64,000 nt of DNA from a virus. The DNA is taken from positions 1 to 64,000 of the IMG/VR virus record IMGVR_UViG_3300042371_001161; one strand, 5' to 3'. Of the stretch, positions 46,072 through 54,469 are shown one piece after another. A program made the position numbers and the translations under genes. The stretch's first letter is position 1; each line of letters begins with the position of its first letter. The notes under the pieces were generated by a model. It did no database searches, had not been told where the DNA came from, and was given only the letters and a program-made list of their open reading frames with translations.

Positions 46072-46118
46072 AAAAGCTCCTATAGTCTTTGTTCAAATAT
46101 ACCAGAAAATACTTTTAT

Positions 46119-46676
46119 CTATCTGTCGGAATTGGGTGGTCTTTCTATTGAAAGCACTTCTGGGGGCACAGAATTCGGAGGAGCCTCTATCGGAACCCAT
46201 GCTCTAGCGTAATTGTGTTCTTTTATTTTTCTGACTTTGAACAGATTTCCGTCAAGCATTAATGCAAGTTCTTCTGCTCGCATGCAGAGAATGTCCTGGA
46301 AATCGGATGCGCCGTACTTTCCGGAACGCCTGACGGACCTGATGATTTTAGAAGCTTTCTCCGCAATCACGTGTGAATGCCCTCGATTTAGGCGAAGGTG
46401 CATCATCATCGCGTCAACCTGGTCGACGTCATGAAAAACTACTGGAATTTTCCCCTCGGTCTTTTTTAAAATCTGCGGAATACTGGTTGCCAAAATAAAA
46501 CGCTCGGAACCATCAATTATCTCCCCGGTAGATAAGCGAGCATGTATCGGTTGAATGAATCCAAGCTCAGATAGCGATGCTGAAATTATTAACATCTCCG
46601 GACGCAGGGTGTACGTAGCTCGCCACTCAGGAGTAGATAAGCGCGATGGCTCTACGTATTCAATATTAATATTCAT
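46119..46676 (-). CDS. ParB/Srx-like nuclease-domain protein (IbrB-like)
   Basis: 185 residues. The ParB-like fold appears at residues ~15-110: ISASLSELGFIQPIHARL, GEIIDGSERFILA, then VDAMMMHLRLNRGHSH. ELGFIQPI and DGSERF are its core motifs. In E. coli the ParB-like IbrB is encoded beside the PAPS-reductase-like IbrA; here the ParB-like gene overlaps the PAPS-reductase-like gene by 11 bases. No helix-turn-helix is present, so a classical partition role is unlikely. A role in DNA modification or transcription control is inferred from the pairing. Confidence 0.7.
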   Translation of the reverse strand: MNINIEYVEPSRLSTPEWRATYTLRPEMLIISASLSELGFIQPIHARLSTGEIIDGSERFILATSIPQILKKTEGKIPVVFHDVDQVDAMMMHLRLNRGHSHVIAEKASKIIRSVRRSGKYGASDFQDILCMRAEELALMLDGNLFKVRKIKEHNYARAWVPIEAPPNSVPPEVLSIERPPNSDR

Positions 46677-47805
46677 ATATGTCTGCTCTCTCTAGTTCTA
46701 CTGCCCTGACAGTGTGCGCCTTTGTCTTGGGTCCAACTGGTGTTGGAGAGTTAACGTCAATGTCGTTCAGCATCAAATTTCTTATAAGCCAGCTAACTGG
46801 GTACCCGTGTGGGTCTGATAGGTGCTTTTTTCTAAACTTAGAAACATAAGCACGGGCTTCCGTTTGACGTCGTTCGCCCACCAAGTATTGTTCGATGAAA
46901 CTTGATGCACCATCAAATCCAAACTGAGAGTAGATATCAATCAGCTTCTCCGAGTCAAACTCTGGCCAAAGTCTGCGTTGTGCGTCTATGTATGGGAAGC
47001 ACTCGTAAAGCCTGTCGTAGAATTCTGGTTCCGTAGCAATAACGTCTCCAATCCGCCTTATTGCAGTCGCATGCAAGGGGATTCCAACTCGCGTGTTGCT
47101 TCCGGTGATTGTTGCGAGGTCATAGTACTTGCAGTATTCTGCGTCGTGTTCCTCGATGATGAATTTAAAAACATCATCCGTATTCCAGTCATATATGACT
47201 TTGGCGAACTTGAGTGGTATTCCCTTTTTTAACTTGTACGGCGTATTTATGTAATTCTCGTGAAGTTTCTGAACAATCGACCTGTATCTAACCATCGACT
47301 CGCTTGCTCTGACTCCAGTCAGAAAGGCAACATTTCCTTTTTTGCCCTGCATTGTGTAGTAATCGGTCTGTTCAGGCAATGAAACGCTGTGACTTAGTCC
47401 AAAATTCTTGCCGCTGATTGCCCATGGGGGCATCGGTCGCACCCACCTGCCTTGTTCAAATCTTTCTTGACTCCACAGGAGGGTCGTTATCCTGTAACCA
47501 AGAACCCAAATTTCTGCTGGATATGGCAAGCAGTACCACTCCATGTCAACCCAATCGTAGTTGCGGACCCTCTCTACGTAGTCCATGACGACAGGGCTCA
47601 CCATTTCTTCGTCGCGGAAAATCACCTTAACAGGGCCTAGGCCACGCTCTTCGTGGACCTCCTTGGCAAGGAGAAGAACGGCGGTTGAGTCTTTGCCGCC
47701 AGAAAATTGAACACACACCGTGTCAAAGGTGTCGTATACGTGACGTATTCTTTGACGAGCAGCGTCAACGCAGCTCATATCCAAGAACAGGCGTTGACGA
47801 GTCAT
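46666..47805 (-). CDS. PAPS-reductase-like PP-loop protein (IbrA/DndC type)
   Basis: 379 residues. The PP-loop is VQFSGGKDSTAVLLLA at residues ~32-47, followed by VKVIFRDEEMVSP and a conserved W/Y/P-rich region (WVDMEWYCLPYPAEIW). Members of this family (IbrA, DndC) use ATP to activate a substrate, for instance in DNA phosphorothioation. Cys positions for a reductase centre are few, so simple sulphate reduction is unlikely. Overlaps the ParB-like gene and shares a base with the gene before it (TAATG). Phage copies beside ParB-like genes have been seen often. Confidence 0.78.
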   Translation of the reverse strand: MTRQRLFLDMSCVDAARQRIRHVYDTFDTVCVQFSGGKDSTAVLLLAKEVHEERGLGPVKVIFRDEEMVSPVVMDYVERVRNYDWVDMEWYCLPYPAEIWVLGYRITTLLWSQERFEQGRWVRPMPPWAISGKNFGLSHSVSLPEQTDYYTMQGKKGNVAFLTGVRASESMVRYRSIVQKLHENYINTPYKLKKGIPLKFAKVIYDWNTDDVFKFIIEEHDAEYCKYYDLATITGSNTRVGIPLHATAIRRIGDVIATEPEFYDRLYECFPYIDAQRRLWPEFDSEKLIDIYSQFGFDGASSFIEQYLVGERRQTEARAYVSKFRKKHLSDPHGYPVSWLIRNLMLNDIDVNSPTPVGPKTKAHTVRAVELERADIYEY

Positions 47806-48005
47806 TAGTTTTTGTGCATTTTGTTGAGGCGGAGTATTTCTGTCCTGAGTTCGTTATTCTCATTTAGAGCTCTCTCGGCAACAGCCTTCCAATATGCGGA
47901 GTCCGCTATGTGCTTGTCCATGATGTCCAATATCTTCGGACAGTCATTCTTGGAGACCCTAGCCACTTGTAGTAGATGTCTGTATACCTGTTCTTGTTGG
48001 TCCAT
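47805..48005 (-). CDS. Small helical protein
   Basis: 66 residues, helical, ending in a coiled-coil-like stretch (ALNENNELRTEILRLNKMHKN). No family recognised. Its stop shares a base with the PAPS-reductase start (TAATG), and GAGG lies eight bases before its own ATG, with the ParB-like gene just upstream, so it is within that set. Could be a structural subunit or accessory. Confidence 0.55.
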   Translation of the reverse strand: MDQQEQVYRHLLQVARVSKNDCPKILDIMDKHIADSAYWKAVAERALNENNELRTEILRLNKMHKN

Positions 48006-48006
48006 A

Positions 48007-48888
48007 TTAAACCTCTATGTGTTGATTAATAAAATCTATCAGCTTCTCAGCGGTAGTTGCTCCGACTACTGCGGGGTCGGATTTTATCCACTTCAAAAAT
48101 TCATACCATCTAGCCTGCTGTGTCGTGTCGTCAAATACAATTGTGCACTGAACGACGGCTCGTGGGGCCGAACCCGGAGAGACGGTCGTCGAGCCACGTT
48201 TGACGGCATCATTTTGGTCGAAGCCTGAACGTATTTCAATGTGTTGCTTGCCATCTTCCGTATGGGTAACGTTCACCATATTACGGTCTAGTTCTGGCGC
48301 AGTAGGTGATGCGTTTGTGCTTGTTTTGTTCTCTCCATAATTGTCATAGTCGTCATAACTGTCAAATTTTGCAACAACAGTAAATCCGTTGTCTGAAGAC
48401 CCAGTGATAGTCGGTGGAATAAATCCAGCCCCAGGCTCTATTACTCTATTGTCCTCACGAATGAGTTTTTGTTCTATTTCGGCAGTGTAAAATTCATCCC
48501 ATCCGAGTCCGTTGATGAGCTCCGGGTAGATATCTGCCAGTTCAAGTATTACTTCATTCAATAACTCTGGCTCGGTATATCCAAGCTCCATCGTTCTGTT
48601 GTCTGCAAGTGCAAAGGCAATAGCTCGCTCGCCATCAACCGCAAAGCTGACGGCTGCTATTTTGTCCCAGCCCAACCTTTTTGCTGCCTCTAGCTGGTGA
48701 TTTCCAGCGATAACTGTCGCCGTTCCATCATCGTTGGGTCGAACAACTATTGGTTTGATTTGTCCAAATTCGCGATACGAAGCCATAATTGCTCCTACGT
48801 CACCGCGTCTGGGGTTTGATTCTAATGGCAGCAGCGTCTCGATGTCTACGGCCATTTGAATGAGTGATTCGTGAATTCCATGAGTCAT
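48007..48888 (-). CDS. ParB-like protein with C-terminal extension
   Basis: 293 residues. Residues ~12-110 are a ParB N-terminal domain (LESNPRRGDVGAIMASYREFGQIKPIVV, then VIAGNHQLEAAKRLG, AIAFALADNRTMELG). AGNHQLEA is the version of the GxxR box here. The C-terminal half is acidic and Asp/Tyr-rich (SYDDYDNYGE) and ends in a domain reading CTIVFDDTTQQARWYEFLKW. Phage versions of this domain often lie beside DNA modification or transfer genes. Partner of the PAPS-reductase-like protein is inferred from neighbourhood. Confidence 0.75.
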   Translation of the reverse strand: MTHGIHESLIQMAVDIETLLPLESNPRRGDVGAIMASYREFGQIKPIVVRPNDDGTATVIAGNHQLEAAKRLGWDKIAAVSFAVDGERAIAFALADNRTMELGYTEPELLNEVILELADIYPELINGLGWDEFYTAEIEQKLIREDNRVIEPGAGFIPPTITGSSDNGFTVVAKFDSYDDYDNYGENKTSTNASPTAPELDRNMVNVTHTEDGKQHIEIRSGFDQNDAVKRGSTTVSPGSAPRAVVQCTIVFDDTTQQARWYEFLKWIKSDPAVVGATTAEKLIDFINQHIEV

Positions 48889-48892
48889 AGTT

Positions 48893-49228
48893 CTATACCT
48901 GATTTCTAACGTTGGCGTTTAGTGTTCGTATTGCATCCATGGATGAGCGAACGGAAAGAAGCTTTTCTCTTTTAGATTTAACAAGAGCTTCGGCACACTT
49001 GTATTCAAAGTACTCCTGGTCAAGCTTGTAATCCGCCCACGCTTCTCTCTCTTTTATAGACCCCTTGGCAGACAGATATTCGCGAGCCCAATTGGCTTTA
49101 TAGAGAGCTTCTTTTTTTGCCATATCCATAGATAGAGATTCAAATTGCTCTGTCTCTTCTTCAAGCATATCCATCAACCGGAGCAACTCCTGCTCAATAT
49201 CAATTTGGCTAATTGGCGTTGTTCTCAT
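48893..49228 (-). CDS. Coiled-coil hypothetical protein
   Basis: 111 residues, almost all helical and charged (QELLRLMDMLEEETEQFES, then AEALVKSKREKLLSVRSSM), which should form a long coiled coil. Phage proteins of this shape are frequently encoded beside recombination genes. GAGAGG lies nine bases before the ATG. Function unknown. Confidence 0.6.
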   Translation of the reverse strand: MRTTPISQIDIEQELLRLMDMLEEETEQFESLSMDMAKKEALYKANWAREYLSAKGSIKEREAWADYKLDQEYFEYKCAEALVKSKREKLLSVRSSMDAIRTLNANVRNQV

Positions 49229-49229
49229 A

Positions 49230-49757
49230 CTAAGAAACCTCTCTCATTCCCTCGATAGGGGACCAGTCTACTTTTATTAAAGCCTCTAATTGCTCTTTAG
49301 TCCAAGATTCCTTTGATTCTCCGATATAAGCAAGGCCCATCTGCCGGAGTATCCATGCATCGCATTCGTCATCTGCTCCAGCACCCAAAAAAGTGAGTCC
49401 GGTCTTGGCAGAAATAGCCGAAATAACCTCAGTCTTCCCGGCATTGCCCTTACCGGTGGCAAACTTCGCCCTACAGGTAGGTGGGACCTCTACATAGGGG
49501 GTTCCCATCTCCCACAACTTCATTCTCACAACGCCCCCCATTTCACCAATACTGTGTGCCTGGCTGTTGCGCGAGGCAAAAGAATAGCCCTCAATTATGA
49601 CTGCTTCTATCGAGTGGGTGGTAATTATTTTAATAATCTCGTCAGAAACCTTAGACAGTCTTTCAGCCCCTTTTAGCTTCAGGGCGATTATTCCAGTTTC
49701 TCCTTCTACACAGTAACCGGTAGATGTAAGAGAAAGGTCAAGCCCAAGCAAACGCAC
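49230..49757 (-). CDS. RuvC-like Holliday junction resolvase
   Basis: 175 residues from a GTG at 49757. The RNase-H-like acids are in place: D6 in LLGLDLSLTSTGY, E near 60 in AVIIEGYSF, and the acidic cluster GAGADDECDAW near the C-terminus. The phage needs such an enzyme to resolve branched DNA before packaging. Fits with the Rad52-like and Cas4-like genes in the same operon. A terminator-like hairpin lies upstream, followed by a TATAGT box that could serve a leaderless transcript. Confidence 0.82.
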   Translation of the reverse strand: MRLLGLDLSLTSTGYCVEGETGIIALKLKGAERLSKVSDEIIKIITTHSIEAVIIEGYSFASRNSQAHSIGEMGGVVRMKLWEMGTPYVEVPPTCRAKFATGKGNAGKTEVISAISAKTGLTFLGAGADDECDAWILRQMGLAYIGESKESWTKEQLEALIKVDWSPIEGMREVS

Positions 49758-49772
49758 AATTAGGGACTATAG

Positions 49773-49818
49773 CAAATACAAAGGCGGGCAGTGGCTCACC
49801 ATTGAACAACTACCCGCC
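49773..49818 (-). terminator. Candidate intrinsic terminator
   Basis: On the minus strand the arms 49818-49809 and 49792-49783 form a ten-base, GC-rich stem with one mismatch and a 16-base loop, followed by TTTGTATTT (49782-49774). It lies between the HNH gene and the RuvC-like gene. A TATAGT box follows at 49771-49766, so one transcript may end and another start here. Confidence 0.5.
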
Positions 49819-49874
49819 CGTGCACCTATTTGGGTCCTCAGGTAGCGATTTCTGAAGATAACTAAATAATACAC

Positions 49875-50228
49875 TCACTCCCATGAGTGTTTGGCCAACC
49901 CAAGCGAAAAAGCAAGGGCCGGTTCGTTGCCGATTCTTGAGTGACACTTTCTGCACACGGTAACGAGATTTTCTTCTTCAAGTATTGAGCCACCCTGCGA
50001 GCGACGAACGAGCTCATGCACATCGACACTATTGCGATGAATAAAAACATGCAATCCATCATTCTTGGCAAAAACTGGGCAGGCAAAACAAAGTGGGAAA
50101 TCAGACAGCATTCGAGCAACAATCTTGCGGCGCTCAACGTATATTTCTTCAGTTTTTTGGCTACGTTTGGCTATTTTCTTTGTACTGCGTTTGAGCGGCG
50201 TTCGTTTAATTGGCTTATTGGGCTTCAT
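49875..50228 (-). CDS. HNH endonuclease
   Basis: 117 residues. The core is VDVHELVRRSQGG, then EEENLVTVCRKCHSRI, with the catalytic His in the first motif, Asn and the last His in the second, and two Cys pairs (CFACP, CRKC) for structural zinc. The first ~40 residues are basic. Phage HNH enzymes of this size may be packaging co-factors for the terminase, homing enzymes or host-DNA nucleases; the terminase is not adjacent, so the job cannot be fixed. Confidence 0.78.
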   Translation of the reverse strand: MKPNKPIKRTPLKRSTKKIAKRSQKTEEIYVERRKIVARMLSDFPLCFACPVFAKNDGLHVFIHRNSVDVHELVRRSQGGSILEEENLVTVCRKCHSRIGNEPALAFSLGLAKHSWE

Positions 50229-50245
50229 TAAGTATGAATATTACA

Positions 50246-50788
50246 TCATAAATTGTCATTATTAATGTCCCCGAAAGTCCATTTACCATCAAGGCAATCC
50301 CATAGCGAACGGTCGATGGCCGTATCTTCAAGGTCAAACTCTTCTAATAAGTTTTTGTGCGCAATGATTGCCCTGCGGTAAAAGTCAACTTCCTTCCACC
50401 CGTCGTTATTACTGGTTTCCCCTGTGTCAATCATTAGGCAGACGTCGTCAAGACGGCGGTCTACGTGATATTTGAATCTCTTGATTCGGGTTGCTTTTTC
50501 ACCATAGTAACGAAGTGCTTCCGTCGTTAGTTTCCCACCTTTGGCACCAAGAGAAGAATAACGCTGCTGGTCTGATTCACTATCTGCCTCTATTGAGTCA
50601 ATTTGTCTTTGTAGGTTGTCCGAAAGAGCTATAAGAGCACGCTTCCATCTATCCCAATGTTCTGGATTTTGAAGTTCTTCGCGTTCTTGAAGTGAAGTTT
50701 TGTTTTTTACTTCTTCGGCAACCATTCTTGCAAAGGCGTCGTCGTTCCATTTTGTATTCATTGTTTTATTAATCTGTGATGTCTCCAT
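50246..50788 (-). CDS. Hypothetical helical protein
   Basis: 180 residues from the ATG at 50788; a start further upstream would lie inside the Cas4-like gene, and an ATG at 50761 remains possible. Helical and charged (ARMVAEEVKNKTSLQERE), with a conserved-looking RYYGEKATRIKRFKYHVDRRL stretch in the middle and a Trp-rich acidic end. No known family seen. It follows the recombination genes and may act with them. Confidence 0.6.
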   Translation of the reverse strand: METSQINKTMNTKWNDDAFARMVAEEVKNKTSLQEREELQNPEHWDRWKRALIALSDNLQRQIDSIEADSESDQQRYSSLGAKGGKLTTEALRYYGEKATRIKRFKYHVDRRLDDVCLMIDTGETSNNDGWKEVDFYRRAIIAHKNLLEEFDLEDTAIDRSLWDCLDGKWTFGDINNDNL

Positions 50789-50801
50789 TAGGGCCTGCAA
50801 C

Positions 50802-51593
50802 TTATTTCCAGGCTGGGCAAATTGACTTGAAGCCGCACCAATTGCAAAGAATTGACTTGTTTGGCTCAAAATGACCCTGAGCAATTCTCAGGTCGATGCC
50901 GGCTTTAACCTCAGCAATGACAGAAGCAACATTTGCAATGTCTTCTTCGGTTACTCGTTTTTCAAATCTGACGCCGTCTTTTAGATAAAGCAATTCAATC
51001 TCAAAGTTTTTTGCCTCTATTCCGGCACTTCCTAGAAGTTGAGTGTAAATTATTAATTGGAAATACTTATCATCAACATACTGTTTTTTGGGAGTTTTCC
51101 CGGTTTTGTAATCACAAACCTTGGCCGTATCTCCATCCACATGAAGGCGGTCTATGTATCCGTGGAGCTTCACTCCAGAGATTTCCCCCTCTACATGCTC
51201 TTCAATCGCCCATGGCTGAACCTCCATAGGTTGCTCTAGGGCCCAAACATTTTCAACACACCACCAAGCGGTCCACCTAAAAAGTTTGATTTCTTTTTCT
51301 GAACGAATAATGGTTTTTACCATTTCTTCCCATTTTGACTCCCACAGGTCGCGAGCAATCAATCTCGCAGTGTCTTGAGTTCTTTGCTCAGGAGGAAGGG
51401 CGTACATTGTTTCGAGAATCTCATGCACGAAATTTCCAAGCATTGTGGATTCAGTGGGAGAATCTTGCAAGCCATCAATTTTAGTGAACTTAAACTTTAA
51501 TGGACACTGACGGAATGTTCCAATTGAAGACGGTGAAAGCATGTTTGGGGCTTTCATGACAACCGACTGTTCACTTGTCATTTGGTGACTCAA
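50802..51593 (-). CDS. Cas4/RecB-like PD-(D/E)XK exonuclease
   Basis: 263 residues. The nuclease core shows LSPSSIGTFRQCPLKFKF at the start, GNFVHEILE, then LHGYIDRLHVDG, VCDYKTGKTPK, and QLIIYTQL. The D and the E-x-K-like DYKTG lie as in RecB-type enzymes. Cys in FRQCP plus CNWCGFKSICP at the end make a four-Cys site for an iron-sulphur cluster, as in Cas4 and AddB. It probably resects DNA ends for the Rad52-like annealing protein whose gene overlaps its start by 23 bases. Confidence 0.85.
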   Translation of the reverse strand: MSHQMTSEQSVVMKAPNMLSPSSIGTFRQCPLKFKFTKIDGLQDSPTESTMLGNFVHEILETMYALPPEQRTQDTARLIARDLWESKWEEMVKTIIRSEKEIKLFRWTAWWCVENVWALEQPMEVQPWAIEEHVEGEISGVKLHGYIDRLHVDGDTAKVCDYKTGKTPKKQYVDDKYFQLIIYTQLLGSAGIEAKNFEIELLYLKDGVRFEKRVTEEDIANVASVIAEVKAGIDLRIAQGHFEPNKSILCNWCGFKSICPAWK

Positions 51594-52269
51594 TAATTGT
51601 CGCTCCGAAAGATAAACGCATTGCTTCTACTATGAGAGCCTTAATTTCTTCTTCTGTCACTGTAGTGCGGGTCGGCTTTGGCTTTCCAGAAGAGTATTTC
51701 GCCCAAAAGTCATTTAGGGACTCTTTTTGCTCTTTGTCAAGAGTCTTTGTGACGCCTACAAAGTTGTTCCATTCTTCGTCCAATTCAGAAGATGGTTCAA
51801 TATTGGGGCTCGGCTCAACGTGAGGCATGGATGCGCCAATTGCGTCTTCGGCATCCATGGCATCGGAAGAGCGTGCTAGATAAAGTCCGACACCAAGTAG
51901 CTGTGCTGCTTTTTTAAGGGCATCCGAGACTGCTCCCTTGAAATCGTTGCCAAGGTCAACAGGCTTATTGTCTTTTCTCTGACGCTTTACTGACTGTCCA
52001 CCGAAGCCGTGCTTAGTTATCGTGCATCCATCAATCGTTGCCGTAAGGGAAACGTGCGCAATTATTTCGTCGGTATCGATTAAATCACGAGCAACAGAAA
52101 TGATTTCGAATGACCAGTTGCTCATTCCCAGCACCTTATTTAGGCGATTTATAACTTCACTAATTGGCAGATAAATTAACTCAACACCACTTTTTATGAG
52201 TGTTCGTTCCATTTCTTCTGGAAACGGCTCCGCCAAGAGACGGGCGATATCGTTGCTGTTCTGTGTCAT
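51571..52269 (-). CDS. Rad52/Rad22-like single-strand annealing protein
   Basis: 232 residues. Residues ~25-140 carry the Rad52-like core (LPISEVINRLNKVLGMSNWSFEI, then TITKHGFGGQSVK, and DFKGAVSDALKKAAQLLGVGLYLA). The last ~80 residues are an acidic tail. The protein would anneal single strands in phage recombination, working with the Cas4-like nuclease and the RuvC-like resolvase. The overlap of 23 bases with the nuclease gene supports a functional pair. Confidence 0.83.
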   Translation of the reverse strand: MTQNSNDIARLLAEPFPEEMERTLIKSGVELIYLPISEVINRLNKVLGMSNWSFEIISVARDLIDTDEIIAHVSLTATIDGCTITKHGFGGQSVKRQRKDNKPVDLGNDFKGAVSDALKKAAQLLGVGLYLARSSDAMDAEDAIGASMPHVEPSPNIEPSSELDEEWNNFVGVTKTLDKEQKESLNDFWAKYSSGKPKPTRTTVTEEEIKALIVEAMRLSFGATIIESPNDK

Positions 52270-52280
52270 TTTTCCTCTAT

Positions 52281-52775
52281 TCAGTTTTTCGGTTTACGGA
52301 CAATAATGCTGGTTTTGAGCTCGCCGACTTCGCTAAAGCTATCGGCGTTAATCCCAATTTTGTTCAGTTCTTTAATTCGCCAATACGAAGGGGCGCAGTA
52401 TGTAAGCATTTCTTCTGCTATTTGTTTTGGAGATTTTGTAACTTCGCCAGTATCCATATCAACCGACATTTTTACGATACGGTCCGCAACGGCAGAACCC
52501 AGGTCTAGGTGCTTCCAGCCCTTTCGGTCATAGGAAGATTTCTTTTCAATGGTTGTGCCATCTGGAAGGAGGAGCGTGTCAGAAGCGCCCATAATGTCAG
52601 CAAAAAGATTTGCAAATTGTTCGTAGACAACAGACATGTCTCGTTTGAGGAAGTTTAACTCTGCAAGAACTTCTCCAGCTTCTTCTGCTGTTGGGTCCCC
52701 TGCAAGGAATGACGAAACATGTCCGTCAAGCTCTAAAATAGCCGAACGGAGTTCCTGGATTTTTTCTAAGCTCAT
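52281..52775 (-). CDS. Hypothetical protein of the recombination operon
   Basis: 164 residues. Helical first 70 residues (KIQELRSAILELDGHVSSFL), then a more compact part reading LLLPDGTTIEKKSSYDRKGWKHLDLG. Proteins with this last motif occur next to recombination genes in phages of Actinobacteria; from memory, without a family name. AAAGGGA lies six bases before the ATG. Function unknown. Confidence 0.55.
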   Translation of the reverse strand: MSLEKIQELRSAILELDGHVSSFLAGDPTAEEAGEVLAELNFLKRDMSVVYEQFANLFADIMGASDTLLLPDGTTIEKKSSYDRKGWKHLDLGSAVADRIVKMSVDMDTGEVTKSPKQIAEEMLTYCAPSYWRIKELNKIGINADSFSEVGELKTSIIVRKPKN

Positions 52776-52812
52776 ATTGGTCCCTTTAGTATGTGTCTAA
52801 TTGCTTGCTAGT

Positions 52813-54126
52813 TTAGAGGAGTATAGAAGCTTTCCTGCGTCTAGGCAACCCCAAGCCGGTAAGAAAAGTAAAAGCCCCAACAGCGGAGTCTACTTGGTCG
52901 TCGTGATTAGCGGACTCGGGGAAAGATGAAAATTCATCAAGGAAATCTGTGAGCCATGGAGCCCTAACTAGGCGAACATTCCCGTTTGCAGCAGATGCAG
53001 CGAATGGACGCGCTCTCGTGACCTTGTCTCCGGTTGGCCTCATAGCTCCAAAATCGTACCCAGGAACCACATATCTGGCGTACTGGTCAACTAGCGCCTT
53101 GCCAGATGAACCAGGCTCCTGCTCCATCCTGACGGCCACTCCGTATCCGTCCTCTGCCGCCGTCTGGGCAATTAGTTGTTCTACTTTCTCGCCCCTTACT
53201 CGTGCTTTTTTGATGTCAAGAATGTACGAAACGCCACCGTCGAACATCATGAGGGTTCCGACTGTCCAGTCAGGGTCAGGGTATGACGCGGTGGGCTCGG
53301 ATGCTGCAAGGTCCCAGAATCTAACGACTCTGGCAGAATTGGTTATGACGGGGATTTCGCTGGGGTCAATAATTATGAAAGATTCGCGGTCAAAAAGGCT
53401 ACCGAGGGTCGTCGACCACCAGTCGCCTTCTTCTAGACGTCGCCGTTCAACGGGGTCTAGGGCAGACAGGGCCTGCCTATATGAATCTGCATCAATTCCT
53501 GGGTTGTCTTTAAGCGTGGATGGAACAAAGACCCGTCCAGTCTCTCTGCCCTCTACGATGAACCGCTGACGAACCCAATTCGGAGCAGGGTTGGATGCCG
53601 CCCTCATCCGAAGCGGAATCTGCGCCAAAGGACCACTTGCGGGACGACGCAGACGAGAGAAAAGGTATCTATAGTCGGATTCTCGGATTTCTGTAACTTC
53701 GTCCATCCCTATGAACTGAAACTCAGAACCTTTGTATCTCAGATAGTCGTTAACGTTATTTAGGTAGCCGAATGAAATGCGAGCCCCAGATGGGAAGGTG
53801 GCCACGAAACTATTGTTATTCCAGTGAACATCGTCATAGTTACTCATCCACGATTTAAAGCGGTCCATCAAGGCACCTGGCAGAGAGAGGTCGGCAAATG
53901 TTCTACGGAAGAGGATTGCTGAATAGCCAGGGACATCCACATACTGTAGGGCGGCCATCAAAAGGGCTGAGGACTTGCCTCCACCAGCCGCCCCACCAAA
54001 GAGACCTTCAAGGCAGTTTGTCCTCAAAAAAACTTTTTGATTCAAAGATGGCTCTTCTGGGCAAAAAGGAGGCAGCTTGGGGCTCAGATACTCTAGAACT
54101 TCTTCCCAGTTAGATTTTGATGCCAT
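52813..54126 (-). CDS. Terminase large subunit
   Basis: 437 residues. Walker A is GGAAGGGKSS at residues 44-53 and Walker B is FIGMDEVTE around 138-146, with a following coupling motif (AASNPAP). The nuclease half has RFWDLAAS, a second acid in VRMEQEPGSSGKAL, and the final HDDQVDS, the three metal-binding acids. It packages DNA through the portal. It is encoded on the strand opposite to the portal, 69 bases from the divergent small membrane protein. No small terminase subunit is evident. Confidence 0.93.
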   Translation of the reverse strand: MASKSNWEEVLEYLSPKLPPFCPEEPSLNQKVFLRTNCLEGLFGGAAGGGKSSALLMAALQYVDVPGYSAILFRRTFADLSLPGALMDRFKSWMSNYDDVHWNNNSFVATFPSGARISFGYLNNVNDYLRYKGSEFQFIGMDEVTEIRESDYRYLFSRLRRPASGPLAQIPLRMRAASNPAPNWVRQRFIVEGRETGRVFVPSTLKDNPGIDADSYRQALSALDPVERRRLEEGDWWSTTLGSLFDRESFIIIDPSEIPVITNSARVVRFWDLAASEPTASYPDPDWTVGTLMMFDGGVSYILDIKKARVRGEKVEQLIAQTAAEDGYGVAVRMEQEPGSSGKALVDQYARYVVPGYDFGAMRPTGDKVTRARPFAASAANGNVRLVRAPWLTDFLDEFSSFPESANHDDQVDSAVGAFTFLTGLGLPRRRKASILL

Positions 54127-54195
54127 AAGTTAACGTAACCAATCAAATAGCGCCCATGGTGCCCGAGGGCCAACTTCTGCGCTACTGTATCTTAC

Positions 54196-54462
54196 ATGCC
54201 ACCAGCATCAGAGAACATAAAAAAACAACGCAAAAAATCACCCGGAAGACTTAGGGTGGTATTATTATCTCCAGTTTTATTCCTCAAAAAAACAAAATCT
54301 TCACTAGCAGCCAAGGCGAACAGAGGAACTTTCGCAAATTTGTTAATGGTTTGCTTTATAATGTTCTGTAGTATTGGTACAGGTATGATATTCATGCCTG
54401 CCGGTTGGGTGGTTGCTGGTGTTTGTTGCGGACTTTTCGCTTTGTTATTGGGCCTCGGGTAG
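54196..54462 (+). CDS. Small membrane protein before the portal
   Basis: 88 residues. A basic start (KKQRKKSPGRLR), then two close hydrophobic segments (~48-63 and ~68-87). It has no ribosome binding site; a -10-like TATCTT lies three bases before the ATG, so a leaderless start is possible, though no -35 is visible. Being encoded next to the portal it may be a holin, a superinfection protein or an anchor for assembly. None is supported by motif. Confidence 0.5.
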   Translation: MPPASENIKKQRKKSPGRLRVVLLSPVLFLKKTKSSLAAKANRGTFANLLMVCFIMFCSIGTGMIFMPAGWVVAGVCCGLFALLLGLG

Positions 54463-54469
54463 GTAGCGC

